A DNA stretch of 64,000 nt from Candidatus Altimarinota bacterium (GTDB taxonomy: Bacteria; Patescibacteriota; Gracilibacteria; BD1-5; UBA2023). The position numbers and the translations under genes are program-made. Shown one piece after another: positions 52,572 to 63,715 of this stretch; position 1 is the first letter of the stretch, and each line of letters opens with the position of its first letter. The stretch lies in assembly GCA_024709505.1 (NCBI GenBank), contig JANJWP010000005.1, positions 1-64,000 on the forward strand. Direction: 5' to 3'. The notes beneath the pieces were generated by a model. That model made no database searches and was not told where the DNA came from. It saw nothing but the letters and a program-made list of their open reading frames with translations.

Positions 52572-52802
52572 TTATTTCGAGATTGCCGAAAGCATTTTCG
52601 AAAAGGCTTCCCGATCGATCTCCACTTCCCTTAAGAGCGCCATTCCAAGCTCGAGGTTGACGAGTTTCGCGAGCTTCGTTTTTTCTTCGGATTCCGGCAT
52701 CCGTTCATACCTTGCTTCAAAGGATTCGGCATGCTTCCGAAATTCCGGATACTTTTGGAGGAAGCGCTGCCAATTAGGGGAATCGGTTTCGAGTCGTGAC
52801 AT
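52572..52802 (-). CDS. Small hypothetical helical protein
   Basis: MSRLETDSPNWQRFLQKYPEFRKHAESFEARYERMPESEEKTKLAKLVNLELG... Confidence 0.5.
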   Translation of the reverse strand: MSRLETDSPNWQRFLQKYPEFRKHAESFEARYERMPESEEKTKLAKLVNLELGMALLREVEIDREAFSKMLSAISK

Positions 52803-52848
52803 CGTGGCGGGAGTTTTTTGGGTATTTGAGATCGGCTTTCGGCCTGAA

Positions 52849-53289
52849 CTACAGGAATGCGGACAAGGGATCTTCGAGTTTTCGTGGAATTTCCCCTTCG
52901 GGTTTTTCGCAAACCGGCGGACGTCCGGCATTCCGCATGACTTCGAGCTTGCGTTTGCGATCGTATTCCTCGGCTCAGGCGAGGTTCGATTGGAATGTTG
53001 CTTCTGTTTCCTCGGCCCTGCTCCGCGCTTCTTCGGCCCGGAGTTCGGCTTCTGAAACGAGCCTCTCTATTCGTTCGAACGCGTTCGCGATGTTGCGTCG
53101 CCGTTCTTCGTCGGCATAGTGCTTGATTTCGAGGAGCTTGTCTAGATATTTCGGCCAATGGTCGAGGATTTCGACCTGCCGTTCCGGAAGGAGCGCCGAA
53201 AAAATGCGCTCCAAATTAAAGCGTTCCTGTTCGGTCAGTCAGGATTCCTTGAGGTAGAGCGAAAACTTGAAATTTCCCGGGGCGGACAT
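52849..53289 (-). CDS. Small hypothetical protein of the local ERIF/WPK paralogous family; 2 in-frame TGA
   Basis: MSAPGNFKFSLYLKES[G]LTEQERFNLERIFSALLPERQVEILDHWPKYLDKLLEIKHYADEERRRNIANAFERIERLV...SNLA[G]AEEYDRKRKLEVMRNAGRPP... TAG. Confidence 0.65.
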
Positions 53290-53298
53290 GATCTTCCG

Positions 53299-53595
53299 TT
53301 AGCTGATGGCTCCCGAAAGCAGGAGATCGACGGTCTTATAAAAATCAACCCCGATTTTCTGGTTGTCGCGCTCGGCTTGAAGGATGACGAGCTCGATTTC
53401 TTTGGAAACCGCTTCACGTTCGGCGGAATTTTTCAGCGCGTCGATCCTCGAACAAAGCGATGTGAGCGCTTCCCTGAAGGCGGGATCGGAGTTTTTTTCT
53501 CCGAGCGAAAGGAGTTTCTCCTTGGTTTTCTCGGTTGCGGAAACGGAAGTTTCGGTTTCGGATTCGACGGGAATCCTTCCTCGTTCGACGTTCAT
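53299..53595 (-). CDS. Small hypothetical helical protein
   Basis: MNVERGRIPVESETETSVSATEKTKEKLLSLGEKNSDPAFREALTSL... Confidence 0.5.
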   Translation of the reverse strand: MNVERGRIPVESETETSVSATEKTKEKLLSLGEKNSDPAFREALTSLCSRIDALKNSAEREAVSKEIELVILQAERDNQKIGVDFYKTVDLLLSGAIS

Positions 53596-53679
53596 GGGCG
53601 GGTTCGTAAAAGAATTTCGGACAGTATAGGCCCAATCGAAAAGATTTCCAATCCTTGCGCGTTTGCGTATCGTATCGGC

Positions 53680-54894
53680 ATGAAACGCAACTACGTAAAA
53701 ATCGGCGTTGACGAGGCCGGGCGTTGACCGTGGTTTTGACCGGTCGTCGCGGCGGCATTGGCTTTCAATCCGAACTCTCCCGTTCCGGAAGGGCTTTTTT
53801 CGTCGCTCAAAGACAGCAAGGCCCTTTCGCCGAAGGTCCGGGAAGGGATATTCCACCAACTCGTCGCCTTGGCTTCTTCGGAAAATCCGTCGGTATTTTT
53901 CGGGGTTGGAACATGCGACAATTTCCTCATTGACGAAATCGGCATTAAAAAGGCCAACCGCGAGGCGATGCGCCGAGCGCTCGAAGAAATCGTTCGGAAA
54001 CTCCCGGGGGAACTTGAAATCAACGCCGTCGTCATCGACGGAAACGACGGTTACCAATTCCAGGAAACCGTCGGCCGCGAAGCGGTTTCGGTCGTTCGGG
54101 GCGACGCCAAGATCCCCGAAATCTCGGGCGCTTCCATCATTGCCAAGACGTTCCGGGACAAACTCGTTGACGCATACGCCCCGCTCTATCCGCACCTCGG
54201 CCTTGAAACCCACAAGGGATACGGCGTAAAAAAACATGCCGACGCCCTTTGCGATCCATCCAAAGTGACCTGAGCGCACCGAAAAAGCTATGCGCCCGTA
54301 CAAGCCGCCCTCTCCCGGAAACCCAAACTTCTTTTGCACGTTTGCTGCGGCCCGGACGCAACGGTTCCCATCATGGATCTCAAGGACCAATACGACCTCC
54401 TTTGTTTTTGGTACGACCCCAACATCCAGCCGAAAGACGAATACGACCGACGTCTCGAAGCTTTCAAAAAGGTTTGCGAAATCGAAGGCGTTCCATTTAT
54501 CGAAGGCGACTACGACGTGGCGGAATTCCTTTCGGAAATCCGAGGGCTCGAACATACGCCCGAAAAAGGCGAAAAATGTTCCAAATGCTATGACATGCGC
54601 CTTCGGAAGACCGCCGAACTCGCGGAGTCCCTCGGAATCCGACGGTTTTCTTCGACGTTGAACAATTCGCCCCACAAAGACCTTTCGAAAATGTTTTCCT
54701 TGGGCGAAAAAAACGCCCTCGAACGGAATCTCGAATTCCTGAAGATCGCCTTCCGCAAGAACGGGGGATTCGATCGGAGCGTCCAATACACCAAGAAGCA
54801 CGGGATATACCGTCAAAATTATTGCGGATGCGTTTTTTCCGAAACGTTTCCCAAGCCCGGAGCGGAAATTCCGGAAGGGGAGTGGCGGGGATAG
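53680..54894 (+). CDS. RNase HII-QueH (epoxyqueuosine reductase) fusion protein; TGA at 53716-type positions and 54271 read as Gly
   Basis: MKRNYVKIGVDEAGR[G]PWF[G]PVVAAALAF...KDSKALSPKVRE...YPHLGLETHKGYGVKKHADAL...VT[G]AHRKSYAPVQAALSRK then KLLLHVCCGPDATVPIMDL...CFWYDPNIQPKDEYDRRLEAF...KCSKCYDMRLRKTAELA...FSSTLNNSPHKDL...QNYCGCVFSE; no TAA/TAG between domains. Confidence 0.92.
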
Positions 54895-54937
54895 CCGCCA
54901 TCGCCCGTTGCCTCGCCCAGTTTCCCCCTTTGGAATC

Positions 54938-54965
54938 TTGACATTGGTATTGTATTGCCTATAAG
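54938..54965 (+). promoter_or_regulatory. Sigma70-like promoter
   Basis: TTGACA (54938) - N16 - TATAAG (54960). Confidence 0.65.
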
Positions 54966-55098
54966 GCTTTGGAAACGCAGGTGGGATTTTTCCGTTCCAA
55001 CCCTTGGTAAAGAATCCATACCAAAAACGACTCCCCCCGCTTGAAACGAGCGGACTTTCCGGCGTTTTCGGTAAATGCCGCGCCTTCCTTTTCCTTCC

Positions 55099-57063
55099 AT
55101 GATAAAACACGTTCCCGTTCCATTCGACCGTTATGGTTCCGATGACTATTTCCGCGTAGCGGAAGGTCTCGCGAACCTATCGGAAAAGCCTTTCCGGGGT
55201 TCTTTGGTCGAAAAGGAAATCGAAACCGGAATCCGCTATTTCGTGAGAAAATACGGCCTCAAAATTTCGGAAATCTTCGATTTCGACACCGTGATCGCAC
55301 GGGTCGAGGCGCGTTCGGAGGAATCTGAAAACGGCCTTTCGGATTTGGGGTTCCTTGTTAAATTCCGAGCGCGCTCCCTTTCTCAAGGGTCCGCGTCCAT
55401 CAAAGACGTCCTCCAAAACGAATTTGAAGCGCTTCTTCGCGAAGGGCCGCTCGCGTATTTTTCGTGGGCGTGTCCGAGGGAGAAAACGGTTCTCGCCGCA
55501 AGCGCCAATGCCGAGCGCGTTTTCGGGCGGGCGCCCGAATCCTTTTCGGCCGGCAGTACCGAATATTTCGAGCTCATCCATCCTGACGACGTGGAAACGG
55601 TGAAAAATGACCTCTCCGAATTTCTCCGTTCCCGGTCTGGCGAATTCGATCTCCACTACCGCATCGTGCAGCCTTCTTGACAGGTTCGTTTCGTCCGCGA
55701 CCATACGCGCGTCATTTACGACGAAGACGGCGAGATGCTCCAATCCTACGGATTCGTCCTTGACGTGACCGACCGCGAAGAATCCCGTTTCGTCATGGAC
55801 GAATACGTTCGGGCCATAGACCAAAGCGCCATCGTTCAAATCGTTGATCGGGAGGGGATGGTCGTGTACGTGAACGACCTGTATCGGAAAGTTTCGGGAG
55901 ACACCCGGGAAATCGTCGGCAAGCCCGTTCGGATTCTTGGGGGACGCAAATACCACGACCAAGAATTTTGGGAAAACCTTTGGTCAACCGTTTTGGAAGG
56001 AAAGATATGGAGCGGCGTCGTTCAGAACCCGCTTCCGAGAGACCCTTCGGAAAGCTATTATGCTTACACCACCATCACGCCCGCTTGCAATGCCCGGGGA
56101 GAATACGACCGTTTTATCGCCATCAAGTTCGACGTGACGCGGTTGAAGGAGGTGGAATCGGCACTCCGTGAAGCCAATGCCCGCTTTGAGAAAATCATCG
56201 ACTCGACTTCGCAGGGGTTTTGGTCCCTCGATCGGGATTTGCGCATTTCGGAGGTGAATTCCTCGCTTTGCCGGATGCTTTGATATTCTCGCGAAGAGCT
56301 TTTAGGAAAGGATCTCCGCGAACTTTTCGACGAAAAGAATCGCGAAATCCTGGAAGCCCAGGCGAAAAACGTCGCGACGACCGATCATCGAAAGTACGAT
56401 CTCGAGATTCTCCGCAAGGATGGAGCTTCGCTCCCCATCATGATCAATGCCACGAGTCTTCGCGCCGAAGACGGAACGTTTTCCGAGGCGGTAGCTTTCG
56501 TCACCGATTCGACGGAAGCCAAGGCCTTCCAAACGCGGCTGTATTTGGCCTCGATTACCGACGAACTCACCCAAACCGGAAATCGGCGACACTTCGACAA
56601 GGAACTCGCCCTCGCATTCGACGATTTGGTTCATTGGCGAATTCCCAATCTTTCCCTCATCGTCCTCGATCTCGACAATTTCAAGCGGATTAACGACAGT
56701 TTTGGGCACGATAACGGGGACAAAGTGCTCCGTTTCATCGGAAACAAGCTCGGCTCGCTTTCGAATTCGAAGTTTTCGGTCTTCCGCCTCGGAGGCGAGG
56801 AGTTCGGAATTCTCGGGAAGGGGATATCGCTCGATTTAATGCGCGAAGTGGCCGAGAGCCTTCGTAAGGACATCCAGCGTTCGCCGGTAGATATCGGGGC
56901 ACAACATCCTTTGCGGATCAGCATCAGCGCATGAGTCGCCTCGCTCGATTCGGCCCAAGCGACTGAACATGCCCCAGTAGACCTCTACCGCTCTGCGGAC
57001 GCGCTCCTATACCTTGCGAAAAATAGCGGGAGGAACAACGTCAAAGCCCAGACGATCATGTAA
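55099..57063 (+). CDS. Multi-PAS diguanylate cyclase (GGDEF-domain) protein; 4 in-frame TGA
   Basis: PAS-like segments (FELIHPDDVETVKNDL; GKPVRILGGRKYHDQEFWENLWSTVL; ...YSREELLGKDLRELFDEKNR); DELTQTGNRRHFDKEL; LDLDNFKRINDSFGHDNGDKVL; FRLGGEEFGIL; ends TAA 57061. Confidence 0.9.
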
Positions 57064-57076
57064 CGAAAAAGAGCGC

Positions 57077-57550
57077 TTAGGAGCGCCCTTTTTCGATTTC
57101 GGCAAGAAGCTCTTTCGCCATGTCCACGAGACGCTTTTGGTAGAGCGCTTCCCATTTGGCGACATCTTTCGCTTCTTCGTTGGAAACCGCTTCCAGCGAA
57201 TCGAGGCTCGCGAAATAGCGGGCGATTTCTTCGTCTTCTCCCGCGTCGAGAAAAACCGAATGACAGGCCGCGCATTGGTCCACGTGTACCTTGGAAAGGG
57301 CGTATTCGGTTTCCGTCATCGTCGCGCCGCATTTTGGGCATTTGAGGGGTTCGGTACGATCTGGACGATTGTCCCCATAGGAAAACGATTCGAATTTTTC
57401 CTTCGCCGGCATCGAGAGTAGCACGGACATTTCATCGAATTCGAAAAACATTCCGTGGCATTTTTCACAAACGTCGATATGCCGATTGCCGACGGGAATG
57501 GCGACGAATTCTCCGTCGCACGAGGGGCAGCGCCTTTCGTTTAAAGCCAT
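57077..57550 (-). CDS. Zinc-ribbon (zf-TFIIB type) protein
   Basis: RCPSCDGEFVAIPVGNRHIDVCEKCHGMFFEFDE; KCPKCGATMTE...VDQCAACHSVFLDAGEDE. Confidence 0.85.
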   Translation of the reverse strand: MALNERRCPSCDGEFVAIPVGNRHIDVCEKCHGMFFEFDEMSVLLSMPAKEKFESFSYGDNRPDRTEPLKCPKCGATMTETEYALSKVHVDQCAACHSVFLDAGEDEEIARYFASLDSLEAVSNEEAKDVAKWEALYQKRLVDMAKELLAEIEKGRS

Positions 57551-57690
57551 GTCGGGAAAACGTTGGGTTTAATAAGGGGTTTTGGATCGCAAAGAAGGGG
57601 AGTGGTGCGTGGCTGGTTGGGTTCATCATAGCGCATCCCGTGCGAAAAAGAAACGATTCCCGTTGAAATTTTTCGCCTTTCCCGTATCCT

Positions 57691-57859
57691 TTGGGTCGTA
57701 AGGTCGTTTCGCGTTTCGAAAAACGTCCGGTTTGGCACCCGGGACGGAAACGTAAAAAGACCGAGAGAGCCGCACTTCACGCGGAACTCGGGTGGAACCG
57801 CTCCGAAACGTCGGAGTCCCGAGGCCCGGACGCCGTCCGAGGGCCTCTTTCTTTTTTTC
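57691..57859 (+). promoter_or_regulatory. T-box riboswitch (Gly specificity) upstream of glyS
   Basis: Promoter TTGAAA 57663 - N16 - TATCCT 57685; antiterminator CTCGGG-TGGA-ACCG-CTCCG-aaacgt-CGGAG-t-CCCGAG (57787-57823); overlapping terminator GAGGCCCGGAC-gcc-GTCCGAGGGCCTC-TTTCTTTTTTT (57821-57859); TGGA complements UCCA of U73 tRNA-Gly. Confidence 0.9.
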
Positions 57860-57935
57860 GAGAGGGCGTCCGAGACGGATTCGGGCGGATTTTTTTTCGC
57901 GAATTTTTCGCGAATATCCTCTCACCCCTTTTCGT

Positions 57936-59339
57936 ATGGAAATGAAAGATCTGGTTTCTTTCGCAGTAGCGAAAGGCTTCGTTTACCAGGGTTCCGAGAT
58001 TTACGGCGGCCTCGCGAACGCTTGGGATTACGGCCCGAACGGTGCGCTTTTGAAGGAAAACCTTAAAAACCTCTGGATCAAGCATTTCGTCCAGAAGCGC
58101 TCCGACATGGTGCTTTTGGATGCGGCGATCCTCATGAATCCCCAGACCTGGGTGACTTCCGGCCACGTCGGAGGGTTTTCCGATCCGCTCATGGATTGCA
58201 AATCCTGTAAGCAGCGCCTTCGCGCCGACAAGCTCGTCGAAGAATACGTCGAAGCCACCGGAGACGCCGAGATGCCCGCCGAGTGGGCAGGGGAGTCCAC
58301 TCCCGCCGCCAATCTTACGGCCTACATCGCCAAGAAGGGGATCAAGTGTCCCAATTGCGGCGGAACCGATTTCAGCGACATCAAGAAGTTCAACCTCATG
58401 TTTAAGACGTTCCAGGGCGTTACCGAGGATTCCACCGCGACGGTGTACCTCCGTCCCGAAACCGCCCAGGGAATTTTCGTAAACTTTTCCAACGTCGTCC
58501 GGACTTCGCGCAAAAAGGTTCCTTTCGGTATCGCGCAGGTAGGAAAAGCGTTCCGCAACGAAATCACTCCCAAGAACTTCATTTTCCGCACCCGCGAGTT
58601 CGAACAGATGGAAATCGAATTCTTCTGCGAGCCCGAATCGATCGCTCCGGGCAAGCATCTCGAATGGCACGAAGCATGGAAGACCGTCTGCTGGAATTTC
58701 CTCACTAAGACGGTCGGGCTTAAAGAAGATCTGATGCGCTTCCGCAACCACGGACCGGACGAACTGTCGTTCTATTCGGCCGCGACGACCGATATCGAAT
58801 TCTATTTCCCCTTCGGCTGGGGCGAACTGTGGGGAATCGCCGACCGTACCGACTACGACCTTTCGGCCCACATGAAGGAATCCAAAGCCGACCTCGCGTA
58901 TTTCGATCCGTTTACCAACCAGAAATACGTTCCGTTCGTCATCGAACCGTCGCTCGGATTGAACCGCCTCATGCTCGTAACGCTCATTTCGGCCTACGAC
59001 GAAGTCGATTCCGGCGAAGGAAAGCGCGTCGTACTGCGCTTCAAACCCGAAGTGGCTCCGGTAAAGGTGGCCGTCCTTCCGCTCGTGAAAAAGCTCTCCG
59101 AAGAAGCCAAAAAGGTCTACGACCTCCTTTCCGACCACTTCGTCTGCGAATACGACGACGCCGGAGCCATCGGCAAGCGGTACTACCGGATGGACGAAAT
59201 CGGCGTTCCGTTCTCGATCTGCGTCGATTCCGAAAACTTCGAAGCCGGCCAGGTGACCGTCCGCGACCGCGACACCGGACTTCAGGAAACGGTGAAAATG
59301 GACGATCTCGTCGAATACTTCCGAAAGAAGGGGTGCTAA
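57936..59339 (+). CDS. glyS: Glycyl-tRNA synthetase (alpha2/eukaryote-like type)
   Basis: KGFVYQGSEIYGGLANAWDYGPNGALLKENLKNLW; TYLRPETAQGIFVNF-like VYLRPETAQGIFVNFSNV; RTREFEQMEIEFFCEP; VIEPSLGLNRLMLVTL. Confidence 0.97.
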   Translation: MEMKDLVSFAVAKGFVYQGSEIYGGLANAWDYGPNGALLKENLKNLWIKHFVQKRSDMVLLDAAILMNPQTWVTSGHVGGFSDPLMDCKSCKQRLRADKLVEEYVEATGDAEMPAEWAGESTPAANLTAYIAKKGIKCPNCGGTDFSDIKKFNLMFKTFQGVTEDSTATVYLRPETAQGIFVNFSNVVRTSRKKVPFGIAQVGKAFRNEITPKNFIFRTREFEQMEIEFFCEPESIAPGKHLEWHEAWKTVCWNFLTKTVGLKEDLMRFRNHGPDELSFYSAATTDIEFYFPFGWGELWGIADRTDYDLSAHMKESKADLAYFDPFTNQKYVPFVIEPSLGLNRLMLVTLISAYDEVDSGEGKRVVLRFKPEVAPVKVAVLPLVKKLSEEAKKVYDLLSDHFVCEYDDAGAIGKRYYRMDEIGVPFSICVDSENFEAGQVTVRDRDTGLQETVKMDDLVEYFRKKGC

Positions 59340-59390
59340 TTCGCGCATTTCCCGAAATCCCCCCGCACAAGGCGAGGGGATTTTCAATGA

Positions 59391-59550
59391 CAATGGCTCC
59401 CCGAACAGGATTCGTTCCTCTCGTCCTCGGCTCCGCCTCGGCCGCTCGGAACGCCTTGCCTACGGAGCCAAATCGTTGGCTCCGTACCGAATCGCCGCAA
59501 GCGGACGATCCGGAAGGCTGCGGTTTCGAATCCCGTTCTTCTCGCACCCA
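59391..59550. other. tRNA-remnant / structured element
   Basis: 24-nt copy (CAATGGCTCCCCGAACAGGATTCG, 59391-59414) of the tRNA-Asn 3' region at 59604-59627; perfect hairpin TACGGAGCCAA-atcg-TTGGCTCCGTA 59461-59486; T-arm-like GGTTTCGAATCCCG...CGCACCCA at the right end on the + strand. Confidence 0.6.
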
Positions 59551-59606
59551 TGTTGAAAAACGAAAAAGGCCCCGTTCTTGCGAACGAGACCTTTTCTGTT
59601 TTTCAA

Positions 59607-59681
59607 TGGCTCCCCGAACAGGATTCGAACCTGTGACCCACCGGTTAACAGCCGGTTGCTCTACCGCTGAGCTATCGAGGA
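59607..59681 (-). tRNA. tRNA-Asn(GUU), CCA encoded
   Basis: TCCTCGATAGCTCAGCGGTAGAGCAACCGGCTGTTAACCGGTGGGTCACAGGTTCGAATCCTGTTCGGGGAGCCA; 7-bp acceptor, GTT anticodon. Confidence 0.96.
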
Positions 59682-60036
59682 ATACGGCATCTTCTTTCGA
59701 AGCGGGCGCATACTAAAGAAAATGCCAAGCAAGTCAAAATTTTTTGCGGGCGTTTTTTCCACGTCTCCGCCCATGCATCCATCTACGACGGGGGAGGGGA
59801 TTCGATTTTTGAAAAAAATATGTTCAAAAATACCCGCTTCCGTCCGTATCCGGTGCGAAAAACCCCATAAAACACCCGTTTTTTGAAAAATACCGTTTCC
59901 GCATCCCAAAGCCAAAAAATCAGGTAAATATCCGGTTTTTCCCTTCCTGTTCAGACGAAACCCCATAAAAATCATTTGCGTCCCCTTTTTTCCGCGTATA
60001 ATCGGTTCGGTTATATCTCTAACCTCATAACCGCAT

Positions 60037-60309
60037 ATGAAGAAGCAGGATTTCATCAAGGAGGTCTCCGCTAAGGCAGGTCTCAGCCAAGACGCCGTTA
60101 CCAAGTCGCTCAACACCATGATCGACGTTATTACCGCTCAGCTCAAGAAGGGCGGAGAAGTTAACGTTACTGGTTTCGGTGCGTTCAAGGTTTCCCAGCG
60201 CGCTGCTCGCAATGGTGTTAACCCGAAGACTCGCCAGAAGATCACCATCAAGGCAATGAAGTCCCCGGTTTTCCGCGCGGGCAAAACCCTCAAGGAAGCC
60301 GTTCGCTAA
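60037..60309 (+). CDS. HU family DNA-binding protein
   Basis: MKKQDFIKEVSAKAGLSQDAV...GGEVNVTGFGAFKVSQRAARNGVNPKTRQKITIKAMKSPVFRAGKTLKEAVR; TATAAT at 59997. Confidence 0.97.
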   Translation: MKKQDFIKEVSAKAGLSQDAVTKSLNTMIDVITAQLKKGGEVNVTGFGAFKVSQRAARNGVNPKTRQKITIKAMKSPVFRAGKTLKEAVR

Positions 60310-60326
60310 TTCACGCGATAGGAAGA

Positions 60327-60350
60327 GGGCCCCGCAAGGGGCTTTTCTTT
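60327..60350 (+). terminator. Intrinsic terminator of HU gene
   Basis: GGGCCCC-gcaa-GGGGCTTTTCTTTT. Confidence 0.8.
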
Positions 60351-60414
60351 TGCTTTTTTGACTTTCCCTTCGCATTGCGATACACTTAGGGCAAGTGTTT
60401 CCTTACGCTTCGGA

Positions 60415-60966
60415 ATGGACTCAGGGCTCCAGGTTGACATCTCGCAACTCGAATATCAGGATCTCCTCGATTTCGCGAACCGGAACATTCCCAATCCCGG
60501 GGAGTTCGACCTTTACCTTACCTTCCAGGCGGATTACGGGCAATCCAAGATGATTCGTGATCTCATCCTCTTCCTTTTCGAGCGCAATTCCATCGAGGTT
60601 CCCTGGAAAAACCGCTTCGCCCTCATTTCCGACGAACTCGTCAACAATTCCATCGAATACGGCAGCATGCCCTTGGATAAGAACGGCTTCTTCATCGGAT
60701 TCAAAACCGAATGAACCAAACTCAACGTCGTACTTGAGGTGCGGGATACCGGCCGCGGACTCGAAGCCAAGAGCAGCAAAGAAATGGAAGAACTTCGCAA
60801 GCTCAAAGAAATCCAAGGATTCGACGGCTATCTCTGAAAACGTGGCCGCGGACTCTTTCAAATGATTACCAAACTCGTTGACGAACTCTATTTCCGAGAC
60901 AACGATGACGGATGACTTACCGTTGGAATACGGAAAACCCTCGAAAAACAGTCCGTCTCCGCGTAA
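60415..60966 (+). CDS. RsbW-like HATPase (anti-sigma/serine kinase-type) protein; 3 in-frame TGA
   Basis: RFALISDELVNNSIEYGSMP; EVRDTGRGLEA; L[G]KRGRGLFQMITKLVDELYFRDNDDG[G]LTVGIRKTL; ends TAA 60964. Confidence 0.85.
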
Positions 60967-61015
60967 GGCTCTGAAATTATGGAATAAGAAAACCCCCGGT
61001 CTTCCGGGGGTTTTC

Positions 61016-62416
<1,401 letters not shown>

Positions 62417-62586
62417 TCAAAAAAGAAAGGCGCGTGAACGGCGCCAAGATACGTCCGAGAGTGTACCCGTTCCCGCACGATTTTCAAATTCGATTTGGCA
62501 TTCCGGCCTTTTCCGATATATTTCCCCCGTTCTTTTTGAAAGGAGCCCGGGCTTTCTCCGGCTCCGGTACCTAATTTCAAACCATC

Positions 62587-62763
62587 ATGGCAAAGGGAAA
62601 GCGCACCTACATGTCCTGCATCTCGACCGAATCGGGCATCATGGGATACATCACCACCGTTCAGAAGAAGAATTTCGCGGCCGGCGAAAAACTCGAACTC
62701 CGCAAATACGATAAAAAGCTCCGCAAACACGTCGTTTTCAAGCTTAAGGAAACCAAGCACTAG
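62587..62763 (+). CDS. rpmG: 50S ribosomal protein L33 (bL33); not in the supplied ORF track (58 aa)
   Basis: MAKGKRTYMSCISTESGIMGYITTVQKKNFAAGEKLELRKYDKKLRKHVVFKLKETKH, TAG stop; followed by a CCCCCGG hairpin terminator. Confidence 0.88.
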   Translation: MAKGKRTYMSCISTESGIMGYITTVQKKNFAAGEKLELRKYDKKLRKHVVFKLKETKH

Positions 62764-62851
62764 TCGTTCGTTTCAAAGCGGCAGAAAACCCCCGGTTCGT
62801 CCGGGGGTTTTCTTAAGGCATCTCGAGCTTTTAAAAGACTGCCGCGAAAAA

Positions 62852-63238
62852 TTATGCCGCGGCTTTGAATTGGGAATCGTTGGCCGGTTCGGTGCCGTCC
62901 AAGATGGCGCCGATGTTGCTTGCGGTTTCCGCCTTGAGGACGACCAATGATTCGCGGTATCGAATTCCGCGATCCTTTACCATGGTTTCGACCCGAAGGG
63001 AATCGAGTTGCCCACGGACGGTTCCGTAATTTTCCGCGAGGGCGAAGGCGATTTCCTTCCGCACTTTCGCATCGCCTTTGACTGCTTCCACGTATTCGGC
63101 GGGAAGGTCGTAGTTTGCGGCCACGCGTTCGAAGAACGCGTCAACGGAACCCATCTTGTCGAGCTGTTCGGCGGTTTGTGCGCGGAGATCTTCTTGATTG
63201 GGGGAGCCGAAGTGGCTTTCGAGAACATTGCTTGCCAT
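62852..63238 (-). CDS. Small hypothetical protein
   Basis: 128-aa ORF MASNVLESHFGSPNQEDLRAQTAEQLDKMGSVDAFF... Confidence 0.55.
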   Translation of the reverse strand: MASNVLESHFGSPNQEDLRAQTAEQLDKMGSVDAFFERVAANYDLPAEYVEAVKGDAKVRKEIAFALAENYGTVRGQLDSLRVETMVKDRGIRYRESLVVLKAETASNIGAILDGTEPANDSQFKAAA

Positions 63239-63279
63239 GGGAAAAATGGGATGGATATTGGTTTTTCTTTTACCCGACG

Positions 63280-63681
63280 TTAGGGGGTTCGGTTTTGGGA
63301 TTTTTTGAATTCTTCGAGGTCATTCCGGACGTTTCTCGCGACGATTTCATGATTGTGGGCCGAGAGGTCTTGGGCAAGTCACGATACGGCGTTCGCAAGA
63401 AGGAGGCATTTTTGTTCCTCCACGGCTTCACGGTTGCGCTTGATGCGCTCCGCGATTTTCGGCCAGTCCGCTAGGATGGTTATCCGGCGTTCTTCCGTAA
63501 GGCAGGCGAATATCCGCTCCACTTCCGGACGGTCGTCCTCGTGGATGGCGGAAATTTCCATGAGCCGGATGAGTTCGGTGTTCGGCATCGGGAGGAATTC
63601 TTGATACGTGGTTCCGTCGTCGTTTCCGCGACTTTTCCATACTACCATACCGCCCCAGGCGTTGCCAATATTTTCCCGCAT
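63280..63681 (-). CDS. Small hypothetical protein of the ERIF/WPK paralogous family; one in-frame TGA
   Basis: …VERIFACLTEERRITILADWPKIAERIKRNREAVEEQKCLLLANAVS[G]LAQDLSAHNHEIVARNVRNDLEEFKKSQNRTP, TAA stop. Confidence 0.65.
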
Positions 63682-63715
63682 TCTCCCTTGACGGTTTTGC
63701 GAAGAAGAGGGGAAG

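Noticed and set aside
53299-55110. 603-aa minus-strand ORF
   Set aside because: Mostly antisense to the RNase HII-QueH gene; only the last 99 codons (53299-53595) look like a real small gene
59041-59716. ORFs overlapping the tRNA region (e.g. MAPRTGFEPVTHRLTAGCSTAELSRN)
   Set aside because: Typical spurious translation of a tRNA gene (tRNA-Asn)
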